Shown here: positions 33,548-42,716 of the stretch, piece after piece
Layout: each line of letters opens with the position of its first letter
Numbering within the stretch: the first letter of the stretch is position 1
Origin: Achromobacter aegrifaciens
GTDB lineage: Bacteria; Pseudomonadota; Gammaproteobacteria; Burkholderiales; Burkholderiaceae_B
Assembly: GCF_902859735.1 (NCBI RefSeq)
Contig: NZ_CADIJY010000009.1
Coordinates: 62,001-126,000, forward strand
Direction of reading: 5' to 3'
DNA length: 64,000 nucleotides
The notes under the pieces: generated by a model
The model's database searches: none
Told to the model about the DNA's origin: nothing
The model's input: the letters and a program-made list of their open reading frames with translations, nothing else
Translations under genes and position numbers: made by a program

Positions 33548-34219
33548 ATGAGCACGCGCACCGAATCCACTCTCCCGCCGCACGGCCTGCTGTTCGTCGC
33601 CACTGACGCCGACCCCGCCCACGAAGCCGATTTCAACCGCTGGTACGACCGCGAACACGTGGAAGAACGTGTGCGCATCCCCGGCTTTCTGTCGGGCGCG
33701 CGCTACCTGTCGCGCGCAGGCGGCCGCAAGTATCTGGGCCTGTATCGCACCGAATCGCTGGCCGCCTTCACCACGGCGGACTATCGCAAGGCGTTCGAGC
33801 GCCAGACCGAGTGGTCGGTGACCAACCTGGACCGCATGCGCGACCCGATGCGCCGCGTGTGCGCCGTGCGGGCCGTGACGGGCTTTGGCTCCGGCAGCGA
33901 GATCGCGGTCCTGCCTCTGCCGGCGACGAATGACAGCGAAGCGCTGGTGGCGCGGGCGCAGGCGCTGGGCGCCGAACTGGCGCAGGCGGACGGCTTCGTG
34001 CAGTCCTACCTGCTGGTGCCGGACGTGGCGCTCAGCACGCCGCTGCCGCGCGAGTCCGCCGAAAACCGCGTGCTGGCGCCGCTGTTCGTGGCGGAAGCGA
34101 GTTCCGCCGCTGCCGCGCGCGCGCTGCGCGACGATGCTTGCCGCGCCTTCGATGCCGATCCGGCCAGCGCCTGGCTGCTGCAACTGGGCTGGAAGCTGAC
34201 GGCCGCCGACCTGCGCTGA
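33548..34219 (+). CDS. EthD/DUF4286-like dimeric alpha-beta barrel protein
   Basis: A 223-residue protein that looks like two stacked ferredoxin-type barrels: the first has 'EADFNRWYDREHVEERVRIPGFLSGARYL' (typical of EthD/DUF4286-type proteins), the second is less clear. Such proteins are often small enzymes or accessory factors in catabolic operons, and the exact role is unknown. Start ATG 33548 is preferred; an in-frame ATG at 33506 has a weaker ribosome site. It lies 45 bases before the MHS symporter. Confidence 0.7.
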   Translation: MSTRTESTLPPHGLLFVATDADPAHEADFNRWYDREHVEERVRIPGFLSGARYLSRAGGRKYLGLYRTESLAAFTTADYRKAFERQTEWSVTNLDRMRDPMRRVCAVRAVTGFGSGSEIAVLPLPATNDSEALVARAQALGAELAQADGFVQSYLLVPDVALSTPLPRESAENRVLAPLFVAEASSAAAARALRDDACRAFDADPASAWLLQLGWKLTAADLR

Positions 34220-34264
34220 GCCCATTGCGGCCAGTCACCAAACATCCGATTCAAGGGGAATCCC

Positions 34265-35584
34265 ATGGCTGAACAAACGCTATACGGCGCCGCGGCGGTC
34301 AAGACCGCGGCAGCGCCCAACAAGATGCGCAGGCTGGCCCTGGCCAGCTCGGTCGGCACCACGCTGGAGTGGTACGACTTCACCATCTACAACCTGATGG
34401 CTGCGCTGGTATTCAACGCCATCTTCTTTCCGTCCTTCGACCCGCTGACGGGCACGATCCTGGCGTTTTCCACCTATGCCGTGGGCTACGTGTCGCGGCC
34501 CCTGGGCGGCTTCGTCTTTGGCCACCTGGGTGATCGGCTGGGACGCAAGTTCGTCCTGGTCGCCACCCTGGTCATCATGGGCGTGTCCACCGGCCTGATG
34601 GGGTTGTTGCCGACCTACGCGTCCTGGGGCGTGTGGGCGCCGGTGGCCCTGGTGGCCTTGCGCTTTGTACAGGGCGTGGCGCTGGGCGGCGAATGGGCTG
34701 GCGCGGTGCTGCTGTCGATGGAGCATGGCAAGCCGGACCAGCGCGGGCGCAACGCTTCCTTCACGCAGATCGGTCCGTCCTGCGGCACGCTGATAGGCAC
34801 GGGCTTCATCGCCGCGGTCTCGGCCTTCCTGAGTCCCGAGGACTTCCAGGCCTGGGGTTGGCGCGTGCCCTTCGTCTCCAGCGTGGCGCTGGTGCTGTTC
34901 GGCCTGTGGCTGCGCCGCGGGGTGGAGGAAACGCCCGTGTTCCTGGAAATGGAGCAGAAGCGCGAAACCGCCGCCACGCCCATCAAGGAAGTGCTGGGCC
35001 AGTACTGGCGGCAGCTGCTGATCGCGGGTGGCTCGCGCATCGGCTCCGACGTGCTTTATGCGTTGGTGGTGGTGTTCACGCTGACCTACGTCACCACGGT
35101 GCTGCACCTGTCGCGGCCCATGGCGCTTACCGCGACCATGCTGGGCGCCGCGCTCAACGCGATAGCGGTGCCGCTGTGCGGGCATCTGTCAGACAAGATC
35201 GGCCGCCGTCCGGTGTATCTGGCGGGCGCGGTACTGGGCATGATCTGGGCCTTCGTCTTCTTCGTGCTGATGGACACCGCGCATCCCATCGCCATCTGCG
35301 CTGCCGTCGTGGTGGGCCTGCTGATCCACGCGCTGATGTACGGCCCGCAGGCCGCCTTCATCACCGAGCAGTTTCCGGGCCGTGTGCGCTATGCGGGTTC
35401 GTCCCTGGCCTACACCCTGGCCGGCATCGTCGGCGGCGGGTTCGCGCCGCTGATCATCGCCAGCCTGTTCAAGTCCTGGAACTCGACCTTTGCCATATCG
35501 CTGTACGTGGCGGCGGCGCTGATCGTGACGGCGGTGGCGGTGCTGGCTGCCAGGGAAACGGCGAAATCTCCGTTGCAACGCTGA
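34265..35584 (+). CDS. MFS transporter of the metabolite:H+ symporter (MHS) type
   Basis: A 439-residue, 12-segment major facilitator. 'GTTLEWYDFTIYNLMAAL' near residue 35 and 'RPLGGFVFGHLGDRLGRK' are MHS hallmarks (ShiA, KgtP, ProP group), and 'ALGGEWAGAVLLSMEH' is the conserved segment in TM4-5. Substrates of the group are carboxylates or betaine. ATG 34265 follows AAGGGGA. It forms an operon with the EthD-like gene and ends at a long hairpin (35601-35638). Confidence 0.9.
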   Translation: MAEQTLYGAAAVKTAAAPNKMRRLALASSVGTTLEWYDFTIYNLMAALVFNAIFFPSFDPLTGTILAFSTYAVGYVSRPLGGFVFGHLGDRLGRKFVLVATLVIMGVSTGLMGLLPTYASWGVWAPVALVALRFVQGVALGGEWAGAVLLSMEHGKPDQRGRNASFTQIGPSCGTLIGTGFIAAVSAFLSPEDFQAWGWRVPFVSSVALVLFGLWLRRGVEETPVFLEMEQKRETAATPIKEVLGQYWRQLLIAGGSRIGSDVLYALVVVFTLTYVTTVLHLSRPMALTATMLGAALNAIAVPLCGHLSDKIGRRPVYLAGAVLGMIWAFVFFVLMDTAHPIAICAAVVVGLLIHALMYGPQAAFITEQFPGRVRYAGSSLAYTLAGIVGGGFAPLIIASLFKSWNSTFAISLYVAAALIVTAVAVLAARETAKSPLQR

Positions 35585-35600
35585 GGCGCATCTAGGCCGG

Positions 35601-35638
35601 CCAGGCGCCGCCCGGACTGGAGTCCGGACGGCGCCTGG
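35601..35638 (+). terminator. Long hairpin after the MHS gene
   Basis: Arms CCAGGCGCCG and CGGCGCCTGG, continued by CCGGACT/AGTCCGG with one mismatch, give an 18-step stem with a 2-base loop. No T-tract follows, so termination may be factor-assisted. Confidence 0.6.
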
Positions 35639-35706
35639 TGGTTCAAAGAAATGTCAGGTATCTGACTTTATTCTGAACACCAAACGAAAATTGTTTACAC
35701 TCTCAT

Positions 35707-35721
35707 CCTCAAAATTCGAGG
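35707..35721. promoter_or_regulatory. Palindrome upstream of the imelysin operon
   Basis: CCTCAAAATTCGAGG has six of seven pairs matched around a central A, 52 bases before the first imelysin start. It could be an operator; it does not resemble a Fur box. Confidence 0.35.
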
Positions 35722-35773
35722 TTGAGCGGGCCGCCGTGGGGGCGGGATCCGCTCCTGTTACGGGAGAGAGTCG

Positions 35774-37072
35774 ATGCGCAAGTTGCTGTTGGGAGCGGTG
35801 TTGGCCGCTGCGGTGTTCGGGGGGACGGCCCAGGCTGCGGCCGAGCCCAAGGCCGTGGTCGCCACGTATTCGGATCTGGCGCTGGCCGGCTACGAAGACT
35901 CGCTGACTTCCGCCAAAGCCCTGCGCACAGCCATCGACGCCCTGATCGCCAAGCCCAGCGCCGAAACGCTGAAGGCCGCGCGCGAGGCCTGGCTTGCGGC
36001 GCGCGTGCCGTACCAGCAGACCGAGGCGTACCGCTTCGGCAACCCCATCGTCGACGATTGGGAGGGCCGTGTGAACGCCTGGCCGCTGGACGAAGGCCTG
36101 ATCGACTACGTCGACGCCTCCTACGGCACGGAAAACGACGAGAACGCCTACTACGCCGTCAACGTCATCGCCAATTCCAAGATCTCGGTGGGCGGCAAGA
36201 CCGTCGACGTCAGCAAGATCACGCCCCAGCTGCTGTCCGAAGTGCTGCATGAAGCCGACGGCAACGAAGCCAACGTGGCCACGGGCTACCACGCCATCGA
36301 ATTCCTGCTGTGGGGCCAGGATCTGAACGGCACCGGCCCCGCGCCGGCAGACCGCAAGGGCACGCCGCAGGAACGCCATGCCGGCAACCGTCCGCACACC
36401 GATTTCGATCCGAAGCAGTGCACGGGCGGCCACTGCGAACGCCGCGTGCAGTTCCTGAAGGCCGTGACCGATCTGTTGGTGACGGACCTGGAAGAGATGG
36501 TCGGCAACTGGAAGAAGGACGGCGCCGCGCGCAAGGCCGTCGAAGAAGATCCGAAGGCCGGCCTGATCGCCATGCTGACCGGGCTGGGCAGCCTGTCCTA
36601 CGGCGAGCTGGCCGGCGAACGCATGAAGCTGGGCCTGATGCTGCATGACCCCGAAGAAGAGCATGACTGCTTCTCGGACAATACGCACAACTCGCACTAT
36701 TACGACCAGATCGGCATCCGCAACGTCTACCTGGGCAGCTACACCCGCATCGACGGCAAGACCGTCTCGGGCGCCAGCCTGTCGGAACTGGTGAAGGCCC
36801 GCGATCCCAAGCTGGACGCCGAGGTTCGCGCCAAGCTGGACGCCACCGTGGCCGCCATGCAGGCGATGAAGACGCGCGCCGAAACGGTCGAAACCTACGA
36901 CCAGATGATTTCGGACGGCAACAAGGAAGGCAATGCCGTGGTCCAGGCCGCCATCGACCGCCTGGTCGACCAGACCCGCAGCCTGGAGCGCGTGATCGCC
37001 CTGCTGGACCTGGGCAAGGTGGCCATCGAAGGTTCCGACAGCCTGGACAAACCTGACGCCGTATTCAAGTGA
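35774..37072 (+). CDS. Imelysin-family periplasmic protein (M75), intact metal motif
   Basis: A 432-residue exported protein of the imelysin/ICMP family (linked to iron uptake in several bacteria, mechanism unsettled). Signal peptide 'MRKLLLGAVLAAAVFGGTAQAAA', first conserved block 'AWLAARVPYQQTEAYRFGNP' and the GxHxxE motif G171-Y-H173-A-I-E176 in 'GYHAIEFLLWGQD'. It starts at ATG 35774 with GGGAGAG before it. It heads a four-gene operon with overlapping ends (GTGA at 37069-37072). Confidence 0.93.
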   Translation: MRKLLLGAVLAAAVFGGTAQAAAEPKAVVATYSDLALAGYEDSLTSAKALRTAIDALIAKPSAETLKAAREAWLAARVPYQQTEAYRFGNPIVDDWEGRVNAWPLDEGLIDYVDASYGTENDENAYYAVNVIANSKISVGGKTVDVSKITPQLLSEVLHEADGNEANVATGYHAIEFLLWGQDLNGTGPAPADRKGTPQERHAGNRPHTDFDPKQCTGGHCERRVQFLKAVTDLLVTDLEEMVGNWKKDGAARKAVEEDPKAGLIAMLTGLGSLSYGELAGERMKLGLMLHDPEEEHDCFSDNTHNSHYYDQIGIRNVYLGSYTRIDGKTVSGASLSELVKARDPKLDAEVRAKLDATVAAMQAMKTRAETVETYDQMISDGNKEGNAVVQAAIDRLVDQTRSLERVIALLDLGKVAIEGSDSLDKPDAVFK

Positions 37073-38577
37073 AACTCGTTTTAGCCGCCGTACTGGCGGC
37101 GTCGGCCCATGCCGGCGCCGCCGCCGCTCCAACCGGGCGTGACGACCTCACGCCCGAAGATCTGAAACGCGTGACCGCCATCACGGCGCCCACGCGCGAT
37201 TTCTCCAAGGTCGAGACCTTCGAGACCATGCAGGCTGGGGCCGCCACCACCAACAAACTCATCAACGCCGACATCTTTTCGCAGCCGTCGGCCAACATGA
37301 GCTTCGAAGGGCGCCAGGAATTCCAGGTCGGCAACGGCCTGTTCCGCAAGGACTGGGTCTCGGCGCCGGCTTCCACGCAGGCGTCCGATGGCCTTGGCCC
37401 GCTCTTCAATGCGCGTTCCTGCCAGGCCTGTCATACCAAGGACGGACGCGGCACGGTGCCGGGCTTCGATCCTTTGGAACGTACCGATGCGGTAGCGCTG
37501 TTGCTGCGCCTGGCGGTGCCGCAGGGCGCCGACCGCGGCCACCCCAAGCTCGCGCCGGGCGAGATCGCGGCCTTGCCCGAACCCGTTTACGGCGTGCAAC
37601 TGCAGAACTTCGCGGTCGCGGGCCTGCCCGCCGAAGGCCGCATGGAGATCGAATACCAGCCGGTCCCGGTCGCGCTCAACGGCGGTGAAACCGTCACCCT
37701 GATGAAGCCGGCCTACCGCATCGAGAACCTGGGCTATGGCCCGATGCGTGCAGACACGCAGATCTCGCCGCGCCTGGCGCCGCCCATGATAGGCCTGGGC
37801 CTGCTGGAATCCATCCACGAAGCCGACATCCTGGCCAACGTGGGCGCGGACAAGCGCGACGGCATTGTCGGCAAGGCCAACTGGGTCACCGACGCGCGCA
37901 CTGGCGCGCGCGTACTGGGCCGCTTCAACCTGAAGGCCGGCCAACCCACGGTCGAGCAGCAGAGCGCAGCCGCCTTCTCCAACGACATGGGGCTGTCCAC
38001 GCCTCTGTTCCCTCAGCATTCCGGCGACTGCACGCCTTCTCAGAAGCAGTGCCTGGACATGCCGCACGGCGCGCAGCCACGCTTCGGCCCCGAGGAAGTG
38101 CCGGCCAAGCTGATGGACTTCGTCACCATCTATTCCACCAACCTTGCCGTGCCGCAGCGCCGTGACGCCGACGATGCGCGGGTGCTGGCCGGCAAGAAGC
38201 TGTTTTACGAAGCCAATTGCGTCGCCTGCCACGTGCCCAAGTACGTCACCAGCCGCAACGCCAAGCAGCCCGAGCATCGCTTCCAGCTGATCTGGCCTTA
38301 CACCGACATGCTGGTGCACGACATGGGCGACGATCTGGCCGACGGCGTATCGGACGGGCTGGCCAATGGCCGCGAATGGCGCACGCCGCCGCTGTGGGGC
38401 ATCGGCCTGACCAAGACCGTGAACCCCAATGCCACCTGGCTGCATGACGGACGCGCGCGCACCTTGCTGGAAGCCGTGCTGTGGCATGGCGGCGAGGCCA
38501 AGCCGGCGCGCGATCGCGTGGTGGCGATGACGCCGGAAGAACGCGCCGATCTCATTCGTTTCCTGGAGTCGCTGTGA
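37069..38577 (+). CDS. Di-heme oxidoreductase family c-type cytochrome
   Basis: A 502-residue exported protein of the di-heme oxidoreductase ('thiol oxidoreductase', DHOR) family. It starts at GTG 37069, overlapping the imelysin stop, and has the signal 'MKLVLAAVLAASAHAGAAAA'. There are two CxxCH heme sites: 'SCQACHTKDGRG' near residue 120 and 'NCVACHVPKYVTS' near 386. The C-terminal 'WLHDGRARTLLEAVLWHGGEA' is the conserved MauG/DHOR end. Its redox role in iron handling is inferred from its imelysin neighbours. The last bases overlap the next ATG (TGATG). Confidence 0.92.
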   Translation: MKLVLAAVLAASAHAGAAAAPTGRDDLTPEDLKRVTAITAPTRDFSKVETFETMQAGAATTNKLINADIFSQPSANMSFEGRQEFQVGNGLFRKDWVSAPASTQASDGLGPLFNARSCQACHTKDGRGTVPGFDPLERTDAVALLLRLAVPQGADRGHPKLAPGEIAALPEPVYGVQLQNFAVAGLPAEGRMEIEYQPVPVALNGGETVTLMKPAYRIENLGYGPMRADTQISPRLAPPMIGLGLLESIHEADILANVGADKRDGIVGKANWVTDARTGARVLGRFNLKAGQPTVEQQSAAAFSNDMGLSTPLFPQHSGDCTPSQKQCLDMPHGAQPRFGPEEVPAKLMDFVTIYSTNLAVPQRRDADDARVLAGKKLFYEANCVACHVPKYVTSRNAKQPEHRFQLIWPYTDMLVHDMGDDLADGVSDGLANGREWRTPPLWGIGLTKTVNPNATWLHDGRARTLLEAVLWHGGEAKPARDRVVAMTPEERADLIRFLESL

Positions 38578-39665
38578 TGGCCGGATTTGCAAAGCTGATG
38601 TTCAAGCGCGCCGCGGCCGCGACGCTGGTCCTGGCCGCACCCTCGGCCGCGTTGGCCGCGCCGCCCTCCGACCTGGGCGAGCGCCTCGCGCGCGATTACG
38701 CCCGTCCCGCCGTGGCCAGGATGGTTGACGCGGCGTCGGCGCTGGACGGCGCGCTGGGCGGCTGGTGCGCGCAGCCCGGCGCAGCCGACGCGAAGCGCGT
38801 CAAAGAGGCTTTCGAAAATCTGGCCCTGGCGTGGTCCGGCATCGAGTTCCTGCGCTTCGGCCCGCTGGTGCAGGCCAACCGCTACGAGCGCCTGGCGTTC
38901 TGGCCCGATACGCGCGGCGTCATGCCCAAGCAGGTGCAGGCGCTGATCACCGCCCAGGACGGCGCCTTGCTCGTGCCCGGTGCACTAGCGGGACGCAGCG
39001 TGGCCGTGCAGGGCCTGCCCGCGTTGGAATACGTGTTGTACGGCGAGCCGGCCTTGCTGCGGCAGGATGGCGGACAGGTCGGCACCTACGCCTGCGATTA
39101 CGCCCGGGCGGTGGTCGCCAACGTCAGGCAGATCTCGCGCGATGTAGCTCAGGCCTGGAGCGCCGAAGGCGATTTCGGCCGGCAGTTTGCGCAACCCAAG
39201 GCCGGCAACGACCTGTACCGCGACCAGCAGGAAATCGCGGCCGAGGCCATGAAGTCGCTTTCCACGGGATTGCAGTTCGCACGCGACGTGAAGATCCTGC
39301 CGGTGCTGGGCGACACGCCGGAAGCGGCGCGGCCCAAGCGCGCCGCATTCTGGCGCAGCCAGCTGTCCACGCGCCTGCTGGCGGCCAACCTGGAAGGGCT
39401 GCAGGCCTTCTACCAGGCGGGCGCCTATGCGCTGCCCAAGGGCGATGCCTGGATGGCCGAGTCCGTGCGCGGTGAACTGGCCAGCGCGGCGCGCACGCTG
39501 CTGGATGTGCCAACGCCGTTGGAGCAGGCCCTGGCTCAGGAGGACGGGCGCAGGCAACTGACGCTGGCGGCGCTGACCCTGAAGAACGCCAAGGCCATCG
39601 TCGACGAGAATCTGGCGCCGGCCCTGGGCGTCACGATCGGATTCAATGCGCTCGATGGCGATTGA
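38577..39665 (+). CDS. Second imelysin-family protein, degenerate metal motif
   Basis: A 362-residue exported protein of the same family as the first gene but diverged: signal 'AAAATLVLAAPSAALAA', first block 'ALAWSGIEFLRFGPLVQ', and at the place of GxHxxE it has G146-L-P148-A-L-E151 ('GLPALEYVLYGE'), so the metal-binding His is replaced by Pro. It may bind a ligand without metal or act as a partner of the first imelysin. It starts at ATG 38577 sharing one base with the DHOR stop and overlaps DUF1513 by 20 bases. Confidence 0.9.
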   Translation: MAGFAKLMFKRAAAATLVLAAPSAALAAPPSDLGERLARDYARPAVARMVDAASALDGALGGWCAQPGAADAKRVKEAFENLALAWSGIEFLRFGPLVQANRYERLAFWPDTRGVMPKQVQALITAQDGALLVPGALAGRSVAVQGLPALEYVLYGEPALLRQDGGQVGTYACDYARAVVANVRQISRDVAQAWSAEGDFGRQFAQPKAGNDLYRDQQEIAAEAMKSLSTGLQFARDVKILPVLGDTPEAARPKRAAFWRSQLSTRLLAANLEGLQAFYQAGAYALPKGDAWMAESVRGELASAARTLLDVPTPLEQALAQEDGRRQLTLAALTLKNAKAIVDENLAPALGVTIGFNALDGD

Positions 39666-40770
39666 CCGGCGCCGCTTCCTGTCGCTTGCGGCCGCGCTGG
39701 GCCTGGCTCCGGCGGCGGCGTTGGCGGCTGCGCCCAAAGACGGCGAAGTCCTGTACCTGAGCGCGCGCAAACGCGGCGGGCGCGACGAAACCGCGCTGCT
39801 GGACGCGGCCGGGCATGACCGGCTGGTGGTGCCGATGCCCGCGCGCGGACACAGCTTCGCCATCGATGCCGCGGGGGAACGCGCGGTCGTCTTCGGCCGC
39901 CAGCCGGGCTTCTTCGCGCTGGCCTTCTCGCTGCGCGGCGGCGAGCCCCAGGCCTTGCCCATGCACGAGGAACGCCACTTCTTCGGCCATGGCGCCTACG
40001 TGGACGGCGGCCGGCTGCTGGCCGCCACCGAAAACGATTTTGAAGCGGGCCGGGGCGTGCTGGGGCTGTACGACGCCTCGCCCGGCGGCGCATACCGCCG
40101 TATCGGCGAATTCGACAGCGGCGGCATCGGTCCGCATGAAGTCGTGCTGATGCCCGACGGCAAGACGCTGTGCGTCGCCAACGGCGGCATCCTGACGCAT
40201 CCAGACTATGGCAAGCTGGAACTCAACCTGGACACGATGCGGCCCTCGCTTGCATACATCGACGCGGCCAGCGGCGAGCTGCTGGAAAAAGTGGAGCTGG
40301 AGCCCGCTTTGCACCGCCTGTCCATCCGCCACCTGGCGCTGGCCGCCGACGGCTGCGTCTGGTTTGGCTGCCAGTACATGGGTCCGGCCTCCGACCGGCC
40401 GGCGCTGGTGGGACGGCACAGGCGCGGCGCGCAGCTGGAACTGTTCGAAGGACCCACGCAGGCGCTGCGCCAGATGCGCAACTACATCGGCTCGGTGGCG
40501 GTGGATGCCGCGGGCGCCGTGGTCGCGACGTCCAGCCCGGTGGGCGGGCAGGTGATCTACTGGGACGCGGCCAGCGGCCGTTGCCTGGGCACGACCGAAC
40601 TGGCCGATGGCTGCGGCGTGGCGCCGGCCGCCGGAGACGGCTTCCTGCTGAGCAGCGGCCTGGGAGCGATGCTGCGCACCGACGCGTCCGGCAAGGAGCA
40701 GCCCGTGCTGGCGCCGTCGCGCGAGGTCTCCTGGGACAACCATTTCCGCAAAGTTCCGGCGCGGGCCTGA
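39646..40770 (+). CDS. DUF1513 protein, Tat-exported
   Basis: A 374-residue periplasmic protein with a twin-arginine signal ('DRRRFLSLAAALGLAPAAALAAA') and a beta-propeller-like mature domain: 'AIDAAGERAVVFGRQPGFFAL', 'HFFGHGAYVDGGRLLAATEND', 'GIGPHEVVLMPDGKTLCVAN', 'HRLSIRHLALAADG'. The repeated His-rich loops could bind metal. Function unknown. ATG 39646 or ATG 39655 (just before the Tat motif) could start it; it overlaps the second imelysin. Family members recur with imelysin genes. Confidence 0.88.
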   Translation: MRSMAIDRRRFLSLAAALGLAPAAALAAAPKDGEVLYLSARKRGGRDETALLDAAGHDRLVVPMPARGHSFAIDAAGERAVVFGRQPGFFALAFSLRGGEPQALPMHEERHFFGHGAYVDGGRLLAATENDFEAGRGVLGLYDASPGGAYRRIGEFDSGGIGPHEVVLMPDGKTLCVANGGILTHPDYGKLELNLDTMRPSLAYIDAASGELLEKVELEPALHRLSIRHLALAADGCVWFGCQYMGPASDRPALVGRHRRGAQLELFEGPTQALRQMRNYIGSVAVDAAGAVVATSSPVGGQVIYWDAASGRCLGTTELADGCGVAPAAGDGFLLSSGLGAMLRTDASGKEQPVLAPSREVSWDNHFRKVPARA

Positions 40771-40800
40771 ACCCGCGTGCTTACAAAGCTTGACACAACG

Positions 40801-40821
40801 GGGCCGCGATGCGGCCCTTAT
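40801..40821 (+). terminator. Hairpin after the imelysin operon
   Basis: GGGCCGC and GCGGCCC arms around GAT (40801-40817) are followed by TTAT only; a weak terminator 30 bases past the stop. Confidence 0.5.
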
Positions 40822-40921
40822 CGCAAGCGCCATCTGATAAAGTTTTCGGCTGCTTTTTTCAGGCCGCCAGGCGTCCGTTGCCGGGACGCTGCGCGGCCTC
40901 AACTTTTCCGCAGGAGTATCC

Positions 40922-41755
40922 ATGGAAGAAGCCTTGAAAGAATTTAACGCCTGGGCTCCCAAGCTGGTCGACCTGGGCCTCAATCTGGCGGTTGCGCTGC
41001 TGATCCTCATCATCGGCTGGTGGGTGTCGTCGCTGCTGGGCAGCTGGGTCCGCCGCGCCGCGACGCGCTCCAAGAAGATCGATCCGACCATCGTGCCCAT
41101 GTTCTACAGCACGGTGGTCTGGACGGTGCGCATCTTCACCGTGATTGCGGTGCTGGCGCGTTTCGGGGTGCAGACGGCCAGCCTGATCGCCGTGCTGGGC
41201 GCAGCCGGCCTGGCCGTGGGCCTGGCCTTGCAGGGCACGCTGCAGAACATCGCCGCCGGCATCATGCTGTTGATCCTGCGCCCGATACGCGCGGGCGAAT
41301 ACGTGGCGCTCAGCACCGGCGTGGACGGCACGGTGGAAGAGGTCGGCCTCTTCCTGACGCGCCTGATCCAGGTCGACGGCATCCATCTGACCTTGCCCAA
41401 CAGCACGGTGTGGAACGCCACGATCACCAACTACAGCCGCAACAAGACGCGCCGCCTGGATATCCCGGTGCCGGTGCGCTATGGCGACAACCTGGAAGTG
41501 GTGGTGGCCAAGCTGCGCGCCATCGTCGACGCACGGCCGGAAACGCTGAAGGATCCTGAGCCGCTGGTGAAGGTGGTCGACTACAAGGAGAACGGCGTGG
41601 TCGTGAACGTGCGGGTATGGACCGAGTCGGCCAAGTACTGGGACCTGCGCTGGGGCTTGTACCAGGACATCCGCAAGTCGCTGGAAGACGCGGGCTTCCA
41701 GCCGCCGATCCCCATGCGCGAGATCCAGAACGCCAAGCCGGGAGCCGCGGCCTGA
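40922..41755 (+). CDS. mscS: Small-conductance mechanosensitive channel MscS
   Basis: A 277-residue MscS-type channel that opens under membrane tension to release solutes after osmotic downshift. Three membrane segments occur in residues 20-125; the third is the Gly/Ala-rich pore helix 'VLGAAGLAVGLALQGTLQNIAAG'-like segment, here read in two parts ('AVLGAAGLAVGLALQG', 'LQNIAAGIMLLILRP'). The beta domain ('GVDGTVEEVGLFLTRLIQVDG', 'LPNSTVWNATITNYS') and C-terminal domain follow. ATG 40922 follows GGAG. It is convergent with the IclR gene, with a shared terminator at 41784. Confidence 0.95.
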   Translation: MEEALKEFNAWAPKLVDLGLNLAVALLILIIGWWVSSLLGSWVRRAATRSKKIDPTIVPMFYSTVVWTVRIFTVIAVLARFGVQTASLIAVLGAAGLAVGLALQGTLQNIAAGIMLLILRPIRAGEYVALSTGVDGTVEEVGLFLTRLIQVDGIHLTLPNSTVWNATITNYSRNKTRRLDIPVPVRYGDNLEVVVAKLRAIVDARPETLKDPEPLVKVVDYKENGVVVNVRVWTESAKYWDLRWGLYQDIRKSLEDAGFQPPIPMREIQNAKPGAAA

Positions 41756-41783
41756 AGCAGGTGGCCTTCCCTGGAATGACAAT

Positions 41784-41812
41784 GGGCGCCCCGCTGGGCG
41801 CCCCTTTTTTTT
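41784..41812 (+). terminator. Intrinsic terminator after mscS
   Basis: GGGCGCC (41784-41790) pairs with GGCGCCC (41797-41803) and eight T residues follow. Confidence 0.93.
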
Positions 41813-41830
41813 GCCGGAGGCAAGCAGGCC

Positions 41831-42592
41831 TCAGGCCTGCATCGACAGGCGCGCCAGTTCGTTCTTGATCCAACCGGCGATTTCGCGCTGGCGCTGGGCC
41901 GGCATGCGGTCGATGATGGCCGTGACGCTGACTGCCAGGATAGGCGCGCCCTGCGCGTCCAGCAGCGCGCAGCCCACGCCCAGCGCGCCGCGCACCGCGT
42001 GGTTGCCCACCACGGAATAGCCGCGGGCGCGGGTGTTTTCGATCAGGCGGAACATTTCCTGCGGCGTCATGCCGCCGTATTCGTCCAGCCGTCCCGAGTT
42101 GCGCTCGACGATGCCGCGCGCAACGTCGTCGGGCAGGGCGGCCAGCAAGGCCATGCCGCCCGATCCCACGCCCAGCGGCTGGCGCTTGCCGGCGTAGGTG
42201 GCCAGGATCTGCACCGGATAGCTGCCGATCTCGCGATGCAGGCTGATGGAGTCGTCCTCTTCGCGCACTACCAGGAATACCGCGTCGCCGGTGCGATCGG
42301 CCAGGCGCCGCAGCACGGGCAGCAACTGGCGCACGCGCGGGTCGCGCGAGCGCGTGTCCGGGTCCACCGCCAACTGGGCGCGGTACTTCTTGGTGCCGGT
42401 CACGGCCAGCACCAGCCCGGCATCCAGCAGGGCGGCCAGCAGGCGGTAGATGGTGGGACGCTGTATGCCCGTGAGGCGGGCGATATCGGTCACGCTCAGG
42501 CCGTCAGGGCCCTGGTCCCGCAGGGCGGCCAGGACGGCCAATCCGCGCCGCAATGTGCGTGGGCCCGCGGCCGCGGCGTCGCTATCTTGCAT
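41831..42592 (-). CDS. IclR-family transcriptional regulator
   Basis: A 253-residue IclR regulator: winged helix at residues 10-70 ('LAVLAALRDQGPDGLSVTDIARLTGIQRPTIYRLLAALLDAG') and an effector-binding domain with 'HREIGSYPVQILATYAGKRQPLGVGSGGMALLAAL'. Start ATG 42592. It is divergent from a Bug receptor gene and likely controls it; a perfect 15-base palindrome (42717-42731) lies between them. Confidence 0.92.
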   Translation of the reverse strand: MQDSDAAAAGPRTLRRGLAVLAALRDQGPDGLSVTDIARLTGIQRPTIYRLLAALLDAGLVLAVTGTKKYRAQLAVDPDTRSRDPRVRQLLPVLRRLADRTGDAVFLVVREEDDSISLHREIGSYPVQILATYAGKRQPLGVGSGGMALLAALPDDVARGIVERNSGRLDEYGGMTPQEMFRLIENTRARGYSVVGNHAVRGALGVGCALLDAQGAPILAVSVTAIIDRMPAQRQREIAGWIKNELARLSMQA

Positions 42593-42716
42593 GAAAATCT
42601 CTGAAAACTCGGGTTATTACGGAATATTCAAGGGAAAACCACTGTCCGTGCTGTGGACTCTACCTTGATGCAGTGCATGTGTATAGCTCAGAATGCTGCA
42701 TCGAACAATTCAAATC

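Noticed and set aside
35640-35773. Fur box before the imelysin operon
   Set aside because: The AT-rich stretch around 35681-35700 does not match the 19-base Fur consensus well; iron control remains possible but is not shown.
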